The position numbers and the translations under genes are program-made. This document shows, piece by piece, positions 42,885 to 55,840 of a stretch of 64,000 bases of DNA. The notes below the pieces were generated by a model. That model searched no databases, was not told the DNA's origin, and saw only the letters and a list, made by a program, of their open reading frames with translations. Numbering within the stretch: position 1 is the first letter of the stretch; every line of letters begins with the position of its first letter. Source of the stretch: Stomoxys calcitrans (lineage: Eukaryota; Arthropoda; Insecta; Diptera; Muscidae); the NCBI RefSeq assembly GCF_963082655.1, contig NC_081553.1, forward strand, positions 63,540,311 to 63,604,310. The letters run 5' to 3'.

Positions 42885-43930
42885 GCCATATACATATATG
42901 ACTGCTATATCTAAATCTAGGCCGATTTCTATAAAATTCACCAGTTATATTGAGAGTCATAAGAAAATCCTTCTTGCAAAATTTCGATAGAATCGGTTAA
43001 CAAATGAACACTTCTTTACAATATTTCTCAAAGTCGGACGTACATATATATGAGAGCTATATCTAAATCTGAACCGATTTCGAGCAAACTCCTCAGATTC
43101 TGTGGCAGTCGTCGAGGAAAGCGTTTTGCAAAATTTTGGCAAGATCGGTCAATGAATGCGCTTGCTGTGACTCTAGAAGTTAAAATCGGGCGATATATAT
43201 GTGAGAGCTATATCTAAATCTGAACCGATTTCCATGAAATTCACCAGTAGTATTGAGAGTCAAGAGAATCTCTCCTGCCGAATTTCAAGAAAATCGGTTT
43301 ACAAATAACCTTCTTATTACGTTATTACTGAAAATCGGATGAACATATATATGGGAGCTATAACTAAATCTGAACCGATTTTGACCAAAGTCCATGTATA
43401 TTGTGGTAGTCGTCAAGAAAAGCGTTGTGCAATATTTTTGCAAGATTGGTCAATAAATGTGGTTGCAGTGGCTCTAGGAGTGAAAATCGGGCGATATATA
43501 TATGAGAGCTATATCTAAATCTGGACCGATTTGCATGAAATTCATCAGTAACGTCAAAAGTCGTAAAAAAATCCTTTCTGCCAAATTTCGAGAGAATGGG
43601 TTAACAAATGACCATTTTATTGCATTATTACTGAAAATCGGACGAACATATATATGGGAGCTATATACAGATCTGAACCGATTTTTTCCAATTTCAATAG
43701 GCTTCGTCTCTAGGCCGAAAAACATGTCTGTACCAAATTTTAAGACGATCGGATGAAAACTGCGACCTGTACATTGTACACAAATTAACATGGACAGACG
43801 GACGGACAGACAGACAGACGGACGGACAAAGCTAAATCGAATCAGAAAGTGATTCAGAGTCGATCGGTATACTATTCAATAATTCACTAAGTTATAATAC
43901 CCTGTACCACAGTAGTGGTGTAGGGTATAA
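42885..43930 (+). repeat. Family D element with terminal hairpin (D1)
   Basis: About six monomers at ~150 bp (tatatgggagctatatctaa at about 43052, 43202, 43352 and 43503). Then come a leader-like end with agacggacggacagacagac, ctaaatcgaatcagaaagtg and a terminal hairpin at 43897-43928 (ataccctgtaccac / agta / gtggtgtagggtat, 12 of 14 paired). The layout parallels family B. Confidence 0.88.
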
Positions 43931-43934
43931 AACT

Positions 43935-44935
43935 AAATTTGTGTTTGTTTGTTTGTGTGTTCCTTATAGACTCAGAAACGGCTAAACCGATTTTCTTGAA
44001 CTTTTCACTGATAGTGCATAATGATCCCGTGGTGAAAATAGGGCACTACATTTTTGATATCTGAAGGGGGGCGGACCCTCCCCCTTACCCTAATTTTCAA
44101 AAACGCCAGATCTTGTTTATAGTAACCTAAGAACAAAAATTTGGTATCTAAATTTCGTATGGGGTACCTAGGGGAGGGGAGGTGGGTCGCCCTACCCCAA
44201 AACTAGTATCCAATTGTCGGACCAAGGACCACCCCAACCTCCAAAACACCCCTAAATCGGACATATTTACCAACCATGGTAATATGGGACCCAAATGAAA
44301 GGTATTTGCGAGTAGAATACGAATTTGATATCCAAATTTGGCACAAACTTTCTGGGGGTCCACCCCTTTTCCAAAACAACTCCCAAACATTTCTTATGCA
44401 ATATGGGGTTTAAATTAAAGATATTTTAGTGTAGAATACGAATCTGATATCCAGATGTGGGACCAAGTGTATGAGGGACCGCCCATCGCCGAGATCATCC
44501 CCCAAAGAAGACAAATTTACGATCATAGCAATATGGGGCTCAAATGAGAGGTCTTTGGAAGTAAAGCACGAATCTGATATCAATGTTCGGGAAAAGTGTC
44601 TATGGGGCCACCCGACCCCCATAACACTACCCAAAGTATTTGCTGACAATTGCAATATGGGACTCAATTAAGATGTATTTTAGAGTAGAACACGAATCTG
44701 ATAGATATTTTCAGAGACAAGTCACTGAGTGGCCGCCCCATTTCCAAAACAACCCCAAACCGAACATGTTTGCCGTCTATGGAAATATGGGGCTGAAATA
44801 AAGGTAATTGGGAGAAGACCACGAATCTGATATCAATATTCGGGACCAACTGTCTAGGGGACGTCCCATCCCCATAACAACCCCCAAATAGGACGTATTT
44901 GCTCGCCATGACAATTTGGGTCTTAAAGAAAGTGG
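43935..44935 (-). repeat. Interspersed repeat family A, inverted (copy 5)
   Basis: Begins with the reversed tail (tttgtgtttgtttgtttg, gactcagaaacggctaaacc), then about five inverted monomers (ccccatattgcNatNgtcg read backwards, with C-rich blocks). It directly abuts family D copy 1. Confidence 0.82.
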
Positions 44936-45631
44936 AGCTCGGTATCAGAGCGTGGATTCCAATATCGAAATGGGATCGTATGCCAATTGTCGTTTAATTT
45001 ATACAATTAAATCCATAGTCCCATAGAAGAAGTCACAGGATAGTGAAAGACTTCTTCTTCTGCGTGATGATATTTTTTTCATTAAAAAACTCTACTCTTG
45101 TTAAAATGAAATAAATTTTAGAAAAATTAGAATACATTATTATTGAACAACTACGAAATTGTTTTTACTTAGTTCTAGTTCACTTTTCACTTCCAGCAGG
45201 TACAATATGAACTGAAAGCATAAAAACAGAGATGGGAAATTACTGAAAAATCGCTTTATCTAAACTCTTTTGAAGGTTGAAATGGAATTTAAGGGATTTC
45301 ATTTCCCGCCACAAATGTTCATATATAAACAATAGTTTTTGTGAACAAAACGTCCATAGGCATTCACATTTTTTTTTTAAGATTGCAAAAAGTTTTCTTT
45401 TTCTGCCGAGAATCGAAACTGTGATCTATTCCATTGAAAAATATAAGAATTGACTAAGATTGATTCGATTTAGCTTCATCTATTGGTATGCCTTTCTGCT
45501 CATGTTAATTTGTTTACAAAGCACAGATCGCAATTTTCATCCAATCATCTTCAGACATTTTCGTCAGAATTTTCAATTCTAAAGGCTTTGGAAGCGCATT
45601 TATAAACGAACCAAAATATAGTGTCTAAACA
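44936..45631. other. No recognisable feature
   Basis: AT-rich sequence with nothing recognised. Confidence 0.5.
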
Positions 45632-46412
45632 TGGAGAGTGGGAGCAGCTCACATCATAGCGGTATAATCGAGGCGACGATAGGAAACCTGGAAGGAAGGG
45701 AAGAGGTTTTCGATCGGATACCTGTGATGAACCTTGAGGTCGAGGGCGAGGCACTGCTGCCAGCGGCACAGTCTTGGATTGACAGAACCCTAGTATTGCC
45801 ATCTGGAAGATCATGTTACACGGATGGATCAAAGCTAAAGAGTTGAATGGGCCTGGTGGTCTACATTGAGAACATTGAGAAATTTTCAGCGGTGGTTTTC
45901 CCCTCCTAATGCTGGCAACATTTGTGAGGTACTATGCCATGTAAAACTTCTCTCCAAAAAGGTGTCGCACTGCGGCTTATCATTGAGCTTAAACTTGAAT
46001 CGGACTGCACTCATTGATATGTGAGAAGTTTGTCCCTGTTCCTTAGAGGAATGTTCATGGGCAAAAGTTGCATTTGACCATAATACGGTCCTAGCAATCA
46101 AGAAATGCGTGAGGTGGAGTAAGAAGGAGATTAAATCCCTCTCTGAGGATGGCACGATTTGCTTTTTTTTTTGGGTGCCGGGCCATAGCGGAGTAATGGG
46201 GAACGAAAGAGCAGACCATTTGGTAGTGGAGTCCAGAGAACTACCTTCAAAAAACTTGGTTTATCCAAAGCCCTCCAGGCCATGCAGTCCGAGTTAAGCG
46301 CTTGGGGGACGAAAACTCATGTAACACTGTGTGGCAGCGAAACGGTCTTTGGAAATTCCTATGGAGAGATCCAAATATTAATCCGCAAGCTCTTCTAAAC
46401 CTAACCTAACCT
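45632..46412 (+). mobile_element. RNase H-bearing LINE fragment with nested SINE (LINE-c)
   Basis: Matches LINE-b from about 28800 (gggagcagctcaNNcaNNgcg, atacctggaaggaagNgaag) through the RNase H first strand (SCYTDGSKLKS). It is interrupted by family S at 45878-46073, then resumes with ccataatacggtcctagca, RWSKKEIKSLSEDGTICFFF, then WVPGHSGVMGNERADHLVVE (Asp of ERAD kept). A deletion joins the WRDPN region straight to the 3' terminus, which ends in three AACCT units (46398-46412). Frameshifted. Confidence 0.86.
45878..46073 (+). mobile_element. SINE-like family S inserted in LINE-c (S5)
   Basis: cagcggtggttttcccctcc, tggcaacatttgtgaggta, catgtaaaacttctctccaa, attgagcttaaacttgaatc and gaatgttcatgggcaaaa run in order. 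The LINE reading is continuous on both sides when it is removed, so family S was mobile after this LINE copy had inserted. No obvious target duplication remains. Confidence 0.78.
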
Positions 46413-46737
46413 AGCGTCTACATAATGAAATCATCCAATTTCCACTAAAAGCATAAGTATAGGGAATTATGAAGCAGGCAACGCCCTAGTTTTCCCTTAC
46501 ATCATGGCATTGTAATTATTCTAACTTCATTATTCCAGTTGTAGCATACGGTAATAGTGATCTGGTATATATAGAGTAGTCAGTTCGGTTTTTGAAAACC
46601 GAGTTTTCGGTTTTTTATGTTGAAGACACTGATCGGTTTCTTGAAAATTCCCATTTTCGTGTTTTTTGATAGATAGGCTTTTTGCTCAACATAACCGGTT
46701 TCTTACTAATGGTTAATTTCTGACTATATTTTGTGCT
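46413..46737. other. Unassigned sequence with short palindrome
   Basis: cggtttttgaaaaccg (about 46587-46602) is a short palindrome, and related cggttt phrases recur to 46700. No gene. Confidence 0.45.
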
Positions 46738-47040
46738 AGGTAAGGTTAGGTTGAAAAGAGGGTGCATATATTAATCCGCCCCATGTCACTATGTACATAC
46801 TCCTTAGCCAGTAATTGGATTGTTGTGCGCTCTAAAAACTAAAAAGTAACCTCGAAAAAGAAAATTTTAAGTTAGGAATTTCGTGCTACTTACAAAATCC
46901 TTAAATGTTTTTCATACCAATCCCCTAAGTTTGTTCATGTTTGGTATCGTGTCGTCACCTAAGTACCGGTGTCTGTAGGCCACGAAAACCAGGCAATGAC
47001 ATGGGAAATGCACCAATGTCTCACCATCTTCACCACTTCT
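46738..47040 (-). mobile_element. RNase H-bearing LINE, 3' end only, antisense (LINE-d)
   Basis: On the minus strand it reads the ORF2 tail (RYLGDDTIPNMNKLRGL, KTFKDFVSSTKFLT then stop). Then comes a 3' UTR matching LINE-b (ggggcggattaatatatgca) and terminal AACCT-type units at 46738-46752. It is 5' truncated, a typical dead-on-arrival LINE insertion. Confidence 0.85.
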
Positions 47041-48965
47041 TCAATACCAAACAATGCAATGCAAAGGGTTAATCACTTCGGGCGACATACTTAATAACAT
47101 GCTAGAAAAGATTGTCATAAACTGCGGTACATATGAAACACTCATCCATCACAAGTGGCTTCTGCAATATGTCTACCTATCAGAAAATAGTGTAGAGAAG
47201 TTTATTCAGTATAAAATAACAAAAAATTTTAGATTTCTGTGAAACTTTGAATCGGTAGTTCATTTAGATAGAGATATTACCTAGAAATATGTTTTTTTTA
47301 TATATTTTCCGAATTGAAAATTATAAAATTGGTTTGTAGTCAAAAATTTAAAAACAATTAGCTTGAAATTAGATTATTTTTTTAAATCCATTGTTGTGAG
47401 ACCTTAAATAAACTTGGACAAAACCGAAAATCTTCAAAATTTAACTTTTAAAATATGTCAATGTAATGTTGTCATGTTTACAACGCATCTTGCAGACAAT
47501 TTTATGTAAAGTTTCGTAAAGGAAATATTCAAAAAAAGTTCTTGATAGACACCAAAATTTTGGCTAGACTGTTTTCTTTTGTAAAAAAAAGTACCTTCTG
47601 TATTTATCTCAACTAAATTTTTAAATAACTTTAAAAATGATTACAAACTTTCTTACCTATGTGATTTATGTGTTTTCAGCTTTTTCTTCCATTTGCAAAA
47701 TAAAAACATATGCAAAACTTAAACATTTGTAATAGTTATCATAGTGTTTTTGTCAAGTAAAACAAGTACTAATTATTATTTGTATATTTTTTATTATTGT
47801 TGTGGTTGTTATTGTGCCAAACAATAATCTCTACACTATTCTACAGCGAATGCATGAAAATTACGAGTACTTAAAGGATGTTTAAAAAAGTTGCTGTTTT
47901 TGTGTTCTTTCTTCTGTAGCATTAGGTGTAAGCGCAAAAAATTTACAAACTCCTAAAAATATGCTTTACTAATTGCTGTGAGCATGGGAGGGGAATTGTA
48001 TTTTCTAAAGATCGATCGTGTGGTTCTTACTTCCGGTTTTGTGTGCCAGTTCAGTTTAAAATGGTGTGTGTGTGTGGTGAATAAATGCCACGACAAATGC
48101 GATGTGGTGAAGAAAACTACAATTGAAGCTTTTACCTGAGTTGTAAATTGAATTTATTTAAATAAATCAAGCTTCAATAACATTTTCATTACACCGTTTA
48201 CACATGAGCTAAGTCACACTTGCACACAAAAACCGTTTTTTATATCTATATATTATAATTAAGTTTTTGGATTTTGAGGGAAGTTTGGGGTTAGAGTTTA
48301 TCTATAGTGTAGGTTGTAGTATATATTAATATGGTTGCTTGTTGTATTGGATCTGGATTTAAGATTTGTCTAATATATTTTTGTTAAGTTTGTTTAAAGA
48401 TGGTTAAAAAGTGTCTTGCATGTTGTTGTTGTATTTATTTAATTAGTTGTTAGGTATTCATTTAATTTAAACATAACATACATAGAAATATTTGTCTTGT
48501 TTTTTTTTAATGCTGTAAGTTTGTAAGTGTATGAAGTATGATGTATGCATATCTATGTATTGTACGATATTATATAGTGATTATAAGAAAATTAAATATA
48601 TTTTGTATGGTATGTAGTAATATTTGTATTTGTTTAAAATATTGTAAGAATGACACCAACTTCATATTAATTATAATTGCAGTAAATGTTCATGTGTTCT
48701 TCATATTCTTCATATTCTGTTTATTTGAGTTTTTCAAATCATCTGAAAGAAGTCTAATTATGATAATTTTAATAAATAAAATTTTAAATATTTTTTTTTT
48801 CGATTTTATATTTGCAGCTGGACACAAATATACCTCCACTATATCCATACATATATTGGGATAAACATAATTATTATGGTATGTACAATTAATTTTTTTC
48901 GAAAATTATTGATACCATAAAAACTTATCCCCTGAAGTTTTTCTTATGTTTTTAATACAAAATAG
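47041..48965. other. T-rich unique block 2
   Basis: AT-rich sequence with T above A on the plus strand and no interspersed repeat. The 108-codon frame at 48538 is a by-product of low-complexity codons (Ile, Phe, Tyr, Asn) and is not considered real. Confidence 0.55.
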
Positions 48966-48969
48966 ATTT

Positions 48970-50340
48970 TTTGGTATAAAACAAAAGTCCGGCGAAGCCA
49001 ACCTTTTGATACCCTACACCAAATTGAATATGCAGGCTAAGTCATCGAATATAAAATTTGCTTAAATTTGGTATATAGAATTTCCAATAAAAACCGCATC
49101 CGCAGCCATAGAGTAAATCGTTGTGCAAATTTTTGAGAAGATCGATTGATAAACAGGTTAGGAAAGGCCTTGAAAGTGAAAAACGGGAGATGCACTTATA
49201 GGAGAGCTTTATCTAAAACTGAACAAATTTCATTCATCAGTTATCAGAAGAGTTATAAGAGAAACCTTCGTGGCAAATTTTGTGATGATCGGTTAACAAA
49301 GTACTAAATTATTGAGTATTATTAAAAATCGGACGAAAATATATATTGGTCCTATATCTAAATCTGAACCAATTTCTATTAAGTTCGTTAGCAATTCCGG
49401 GAGTCATAAGGAAAACCTTAGTGGCAATTTTCGTGTGGGTCGGTTAACAAATGACCAAATTATTGCAATACTAGTCCAAATCGGACGAAGATATGGGAGC
49501 TATATCTAATTTTGAACCGATTTCTATGAATTTCCCCAATAATGTTGAGATTTATAAGAGAACCCTTCTTGCAAAATTTCGTGATAATCTATAAATGACG
49601 ATATAATTGCAATTTTAGTTCAAATCGGACGAACATATATATGGGAGCTATACCTAAATCTGAACCGATCTCTATGGAATACTAATAATGTCGAGACTTA
49701 TAAGGAAACTCCTCGTGCCAAATTTCGTGAGAATCGGTCTCCAAATGGCGATATAATTGCCATTTTAGTCCAAATCGGATGAACATATATATGGGAGCCA
49801 TATCTAACTCTGAACCGATTTCTATGAAATTCGCCAATAATGTTGAGACTTATAAGAGAACCCCTCTAGCAAATTTTCGTGAGAATCGGATTACAAATGA
49901 AAGGTATTCGGGAGTAATTGCAATTTTAGTCCAAATCGGACAAACATATATATGGGAGCTATATTTTAATCTGAACCGATTTCCATGAAATTCACTGACA
50001 ATGTCGAGACTTATAAGAAAACTCCTCGTGCCAAATTTCGTGAGAATCGGTTTACAAATGAAGATATTTTTGCAATTTTAGTCCCAATCGGAGGAAAATA
50101 TATATGGGAGCTATATCTTTATCTGAACCGATTTTGTCCAATTTTAATAGGCTTCATCTCTAAGCCCAAGAAAATGCTTGTGCCAAATTTGAAGACGATC
50201 GGATGAAAATTGCGACCTGTATTTTGCGCAGACGGACGGACATTGCTAAATCGAATCAGAAAGTGATTCTGAGTCGATCGGTATACTTATCTATGGGTCT
50301 ATTTCTCCTCCTACTGGGTGTTACAAACAGCAAATTACAA
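48970..50340 (+). repeat. Family D element, near full length (D2)
   Basis: Begins aaagtccggcgaagccaacc, ttttgataccctacacca. About eight monomers (tatatatgggagctatatct, gaaccgatttctatgaaatt, caaatttcgtgagaatcggt) and the cagacggacggacattgcta, gagtcgatcggtatactta end follow. The closing hairpin is decayed. Confidence 0.86.
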
Positions 50341-50544
50341 ACTAAGTTTGGCTAGGGAATGCCATTAGTGCATTTATTATAAAAAGCCTCGCCCAGACGA
50401 CCTAGTTCCCTGAAATTTTGCAGACCATCTCGCCGTATATATATATGCCGTGTGAGAACGGGTACAGGTATCTAATACACATAGTACACGGCATATTTTT
50501 GACTAGTTTTTTTCGATTTTCTCTCACTGTGCGGGGGCCCGATC
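50341..50544. other. Unassigned sequence with inverted repeat
   Basis: atatgccgtgt at 50443-50453 and its exact inverse acacggcatat at 50486-50496 enclose 32 bp. No gene recognised. Confidence 0.45.
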
Positions 50545-50880
50545 AGACTGTCACGATATATGTACATGGACAGTCAGGCGGCACTGAAGGCTCTGACATC
50601 GATTTAAATATTACAATAGGCAAAGAGCTTTTTGGCCAGGAGTCACTTAGCCCTTAGCCCACTGTGCGAGCTTCTTGATAGGGTGGACGTCTTCTACGAT
50701 GACAGCGCGAATGACATGTAGGTTGGTGCTAGTATTTCGTTAAACAGGACGTCGCTTATCATCGGGCTGAGGAACCATGAATAAGGATTGCTGATAGGCA
50801 TCCTAACTGGTCATCGCAACCTCGGGTCTTTAACGTCAAGTTGGACGCACTGAGAGGCAGACTTCGAAAACGTGAGGTCG
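50545..50880 (+). pseudogene. LINE RNase H remnant (LINE-h), heavily decayed
   Basis: In one frame YMYMDSQAALKALTSI (about 50557-50610) matches the RNase H DSQAA motif of retrotransposons, including its catalytic Asp. Further on, a GILTGHRNLGS phrase (near 50790-50830) matches the segment that follows RNase H. Stops and frameshifts occur throughout. It may belong to the LINE-f family or to another RNase H-bearing family. Confidence 0.55.
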
Positions 50881-50884
50881 AGTT

Positions 50885-51010
50885 GTTATATTAAGTACGT
50901 ATTCTGCTCTTAAAAAACCTTTCGTTTGATACCCATATTGTCCCTATCGGTAAACGTGTCTGTTTGGGTTGGTTTTAGGGTAGGGCGTTCCCCACGGTTA
51001 TTTGACCCTA
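50885..51010 (+). repeat. Interspersed repeat family A fragment (copy 6)
   Basis: One monomer: cctttcgtttgatacccata, ttgtccctatcggtaaacg, then a G-rich block. Confidence 0.7.
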
Positions 51011-51034
51011 AAGAAAGAGAGAAGAACCATTTGA

Positions 51035-51232
51035 TTAGTAGACAAATCGACTCAGATAAGCGTCTGTCCATGTTGAATTGTGTATAAATTACAGGTTGTC
51101 ATTTTCATCTGATCGTCTTTAAATTTGAGACATATATTTGACTGTCGAGGGACGAATCCTATTTAAGCTTGACAAATGGGTTCGGATTAAGATATAGCTC
51201 CCATACACATGCATTGTCCAAATTTCGCTTAC
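51035..51232 (-). repeat. Family D fragment, inverted (D4)
   Basis: Reversed D end: ctgtccatgttgaattgtgt, aaattacaggttgtcatttt, catctgatcgtctttaaatt, then ttcggattaagatatagctc. Confidence 0.65.
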
Positions 51233-54200
51233 AGAGCCGTTGTTATTACAAGTTTCCACAAATTTATCAGAAATATGCTATTCGTCACTAATTCTTCCAT
51301 GAATTTATCACAAGGGATCTTTCAATTTTGTGGTAAACAATAAAGTCAACTAGTCTTAAATTCAGTTTAAGGCATATGAATTATTTTTTTGTTGGTTTTA
51401 TTACAAAATCCAAATATGAGTAGAACATATAAGACCTGCAATTTTTAAACTTTCTATTCAAAGGCCATTAGCTACTTACCAAATTAAATGTTAATAATTT
51501 TGTTTTATAACAAAACAAAAATTAACTCGAAGTGTACTTGAATAGGAGTACTTGCCAAAAAATCTAATTTCAGTCCTTTTTTTGGGAATTTAATAATCCA
51601 TACATACCTAAAACATTTTTTGATGAAATTTTCAAATATTTTTGCAATTTGTAAAGAAGTTTGAAATTGCAAAAATATTATTGTTGAATTCATTATTTTT
51701 AAGCCAGATCAGTGAAATAAATTTTGAAACCAAATGAATTTTGTTCTTTTTTTTTTTGAAATAAGCCAATTTTTATTGAATTTTTATAGATTCTTATTAT
51801 ATCCAGAATATATGTATGGTATGTATGATATAATATATAAGTGAGTTATAAGCATAGATTCTTGAACAAAACTTAATCCATCATGCAAATATAAAGAATA
51901 TTTTGTTTCCGGTTATTCTATTACAATTCGCAGCAGATGATTTGAATGGTAAGATACATAATGGGAAATTTTTGTTGTAGTGGATCTTGTTTCATATGCA
52001 TCATTATTTTAATGTATTTGTTCATAAATTAATAATGAAACTAAAATTTGAATATGGTTTATTTAAAACTCTTTGCTTTGTTTGTAGTATATGTAAGTCA
52101 AGCTTTTTTCTTTTTTTATTATTTTTTTTTATTTAATCTATAGATTTAAAAATGCTTTATTTTGAGGTATTTGAGATAATATATTTTTTATTTTTTTTTA
52201 TTTTTCTTTGTGTTTTTTTTTTTTTTTGTTGAGGGTTTGAGTGAAAATTATTGGCAATTTATTTTTTGTATTTCATTTATGATTTATTTGTGACATCAAA
52301 AGCTTTAAACATATTACAGCTGTTATATGAAAAAAATGTTTGTATTTCTTCTCTATTTTATTTATTTTATAATTTAAAGTGAATTGTTATGCATATCAAT
52401 GAAGTAGTGTGATATGAAATGCTGTTGTTTTTCAGAGTATGTGTATAAATGAAGGGGGATTTTTTCAATGATTCAATGATCTTTTTTGAAATACTTATGA
52501 ATAAAATGCAATGAATTGTGATTTCATGTGAAATGATTTGCGTTGACATGACATGAAGATGAATAAAAAATTCCCTGACTTTATTTTTTCTTCTTTCTTT
52601 TTATTTTAATGATTGTTTTCTATTCTAATAATGAAAAGAATTGGTGATTTGTTAATTTTTAGAGAAAGTTATTAGCCACAAAAATTTCTTATGATTGTTC
52701 TGTTAATTTCCAATTTTTACCACAAAATATTTTGTGCGTTTTTCGAGGGCCACTCAATGAAAATTTTACAAAATTATGTTAAAAAAAATATTTTTTTTTT
52801 GTGTTAGCAATTTTGTTTTTTTCTTATAATGGTTAAGAATAGGGGAAAAAAGACATACACCAACTTATAGACTAGCCAATTACATGAGAGTTGCTTCTCA
52901 ACTATTTTCAAGCTTAAACTAGAATTTTGTCTTCACAGTTACGAGTGTTCTTTTTTCCATTTGCCCATTTTGGTAATGGAACAAATGTTTCAAAAAATTG
53001 ATTTTAAACACAAAATTTTATTGACTTTGAGAGAATCCAACTGAAAATCTTATATTTAAGTTTTTTTTAGTTCTTAGCCAAGTTTATAAATATTTTAGAA
53101 AAAAATCTCTTTATTGTTAAGTGAGAAAAATTTTGAATTTTCCATGTATCTTTGGGTAGTTTGAAAAAAAAAATATTAAATACCACATATCAGAGAGTCA
53201 CAGTTTATTTACGTAGATTTTTCCAATTTGAAAAACTATTATTTTTATGAATAAATGTTTTAAGTGTTTTTTGAAACACAGTTCGTTAATGCCAATTGTT
53301 TGTAAATGTGCTTAAAATCTATGAATTTTAAATTTTGGTTTTTTTTTTTGAAAAAAGTCATTGAAATTTTCACAATTGTTGGAGATTGATTTTAGAAATT
53401 TGCTTTTGCTTAAAATTCAGTTTTACAATTTATGAAAAAACACAGAATGACTGTTGCCTTTAGATTTTAATTTTTATATCACATATCAATGGGTTATGGG
53501 GAGCGTTGTTTTTTGTTTACCTTTTAAACAAATAATAAGTAAAAGAATAATCTTTTTATATATGCCAATTCTTATAAAAAATATATATTTATGCAAGAGT
53601 GTATATTAAAATTTGAATTTTTTAGCTGTTCATATTTCCTTCTTTAATGTTTCGTATAGCTTGCCAATTATTTTTTGTTGTTGTTTTTTTTTTAATTATT
53701 TTCATTATTACAATTTCAAAATTTTTGTGGCCATTTCCTTTTTTCGTTTTTGGGGTATTAATATTTTGTATATTTTTTTTTATTCTATATGCCAATTAAA
53801 ACTTAATTATTATATGGATTAATTAATCTTAGGAATAAACTTACACACACGCATATTTTTTTGAATCATTCAAACCTTAATATTACATAAACTACCATCT
53901 ACTAAACATACATTGAGAAAACACAACATAAATTTACTACAGGAATATTTTGTTGAAGTTGTTAATAAAGTTTTTTGTTTTTCTTCACTTCTTTTATAAT
54001 ATACCAAACAAATTGTGGAAAACAATAGAAATCTAGTTTTGTTTTAAGTTTAAGTAAACTATTTTTTAGGTTTTTTAATAATATTTTTTTTTCTTTGGGA
54101 GATTTGGAGATTATAGCAAAATTTTTAATAAATTGGAGATTTTATGAAAAAAAATTATTTTTCTTAAATTTTTTAAAAGATGGGAATTATAAACAAGTAG

Positions 54201-54295
54201 CATTTTTTTGTCGATGCGAAAAACAATATCCCATTATGGATTAATTTTGCCTTTATGTAAACCATTCAAGCTGTAGGTGCTTTCTCCCGCACACT
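51233..54295. other. T-rich unique block 3
   Basis: About 3 kb of AT-rich, T-over-A sequence with long T-runs and no interspersed repeat or convincing coding frame. Same character as blocks 1, 2, 4 and 5. Confidence 0.6.
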
Positions 54296-54875
54296 CCGGC
54301 CCTTAAACGGGATCTCGCATATACATACAACCAAAATTTCTAAAGATCATTACCCTGCAAAGGTTTTTGATCGCCAAACAATTTTCGGTGAATCTTGTAG
54401 ATAAGGGTAACGATCGCTGACGATCTTGTCTAAGAGTCTCAGACGATTCACCCGTGGTGAGGAGTTGTGTCCTCAAGACGAATCTTCCGGAAGAGTGTTC
54501 TGCCAATGTTCCATATAAGTTGCTAAAGAGTAACTCGGTAGAATCTTGTAATATCTTACAAACTCGCAAGAATCTTATAATATCTGAATGTTTTTTGAAA
54601 TTTTTATTAAATATTGTTCAAAAAAAATTGCGCGTTATTTGCTTGGAAGATCGAAAAATGCATATCAAGATTAGTTGTTCATCGAAAACGTAATAAGCAT
54701 GAAAAATTAAAAAAAAAGTTGTATTGCTCGTTATACTCAGTACTAATCATCATTTAAACCACTCAGTTGTCCACTCAAAACAAAACATCTCCTAACATAA
54801 TTCAATACAAGTCCTAAACACACCACACAATCCAAACAAATCTTCTGGATCGCAATAGGTTGCTTTGTACTCCTC
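54296..54875. other. Unassigned, locally less AT-rich patch
   Basis: 54290-54560 has higher GC than its neighbours, with an 88-codon minus frame and a 79-codon plus frame over the same DNA. Neither has a recognised domain. Confidence 0.35.
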
Positions 54876-54877
54876 GA

Positions 54878-55067
54878 GAAGAATTACTAAAACTTCCGCA
54901 CACGCAATGGATTATCCAATGATAATCTTGAATAGTGTTTTACGAGTCATACGGACGATTATAGCCTAATGGTTTGTAAAAGAAACGTCGCGAAGAGTTA
55001 CTAAAACATACGCACACGCAATCGATTGCCCATTTATATCGTAGAAGACTGTTTCGCGACTCATACA
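54878..55067. repeat. Degenerate ~115 bp direct repeat, two copies
   Basis: gaagaNttactaaaacNNNcgcacacgcaatNgatt ... gagtcatac text at 54878-54952 recurs at 54993-55067 with about three-quarters identity by eye. Not found elsewhere in the window. Confidence 0.65.
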
Positions 55068-55119
55068 TTGAGATGGGTTTCTACCGGGTAAATACCCAAT
55101 GCTTGGGTATTTATTGGGA

Positions 55120-55840
55120 AAACACCCTATAAATACCTGACCTTCTGATCTCATAAAATCGGATATATATAGCCGATATATAGACCGATCTCCAGACTTA
55201 AAGTCTTGATGCAATAAATTGGTCATTTTCCATCCGATTTGGCTAATTGAGTTCTAGTAGACCACTACCCATTTCTGTGAAGTGTGATCCAGATCGGACC
55301 ATATTTGGATATAGCTGCCCTATAGATCGTTTGATCTCCCGATATTGGGTATTAAGGCCATAAAAAATCCATTTGTAACTCGAATTCAATGAAAATTGGT
55401 ACAGTGAGTTCTGGTAGACTCCTACCCATTCCTGTCAAATGTGGTCCAGATTGGACCATATTTGGATATAGCTGCCATATAGACCGATCTCCCGATATAG
55501 TGTAATGAGCTATCATTTTTCATCCGATTTCGATGAAATTTGGCACAGTGAGTTTTCGTAGACCCCCACTCATTCTTATTAAATGTGGTCCAAATCGGAT
55601 CATATTTGAATATAGCTGCTGTATAGACCGATCTGCCTGGAAAAGGAGAATTTTTCATCCGATTTTGATGAAATTTAAAACAGTGAGTTTTGATAGACTT
55701 CTACCCTTTTGCTGAATATCGACCGATTTCCCCATATAGTGTATTGAGGTACTAAAAGAAGCATTTTTCATCCGATTTTGATAAAATTTCAAACAGTGAG
55801 TTTTGATAGACTTCTATCCTTATGTTGAATATCGTCCAGA
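55120..55840 (+). repeat. Family B variant monomers (copy B11)
   Basis: About five monomers with atatagctgccatatagacc, gatctcccgatatagtgta, tttttcatccgatttNgatg and acagtgagttNtNgtagac. They are closest to the B10 subfamily and no terminus is present. A short perfect palindrome lies just upstream (aaatacccaa-tgc-ttgggtattt, 55090-55112). Confidence 0.8.

Noticed and set aside
48538..48864. 108-codon frame with hydrophobic stretches
   Set aside because: Composition of Ile, Phe, Tyr and Asn codons matches AT-rich background. No domain, and it lies in a T-skewed non-coding block.
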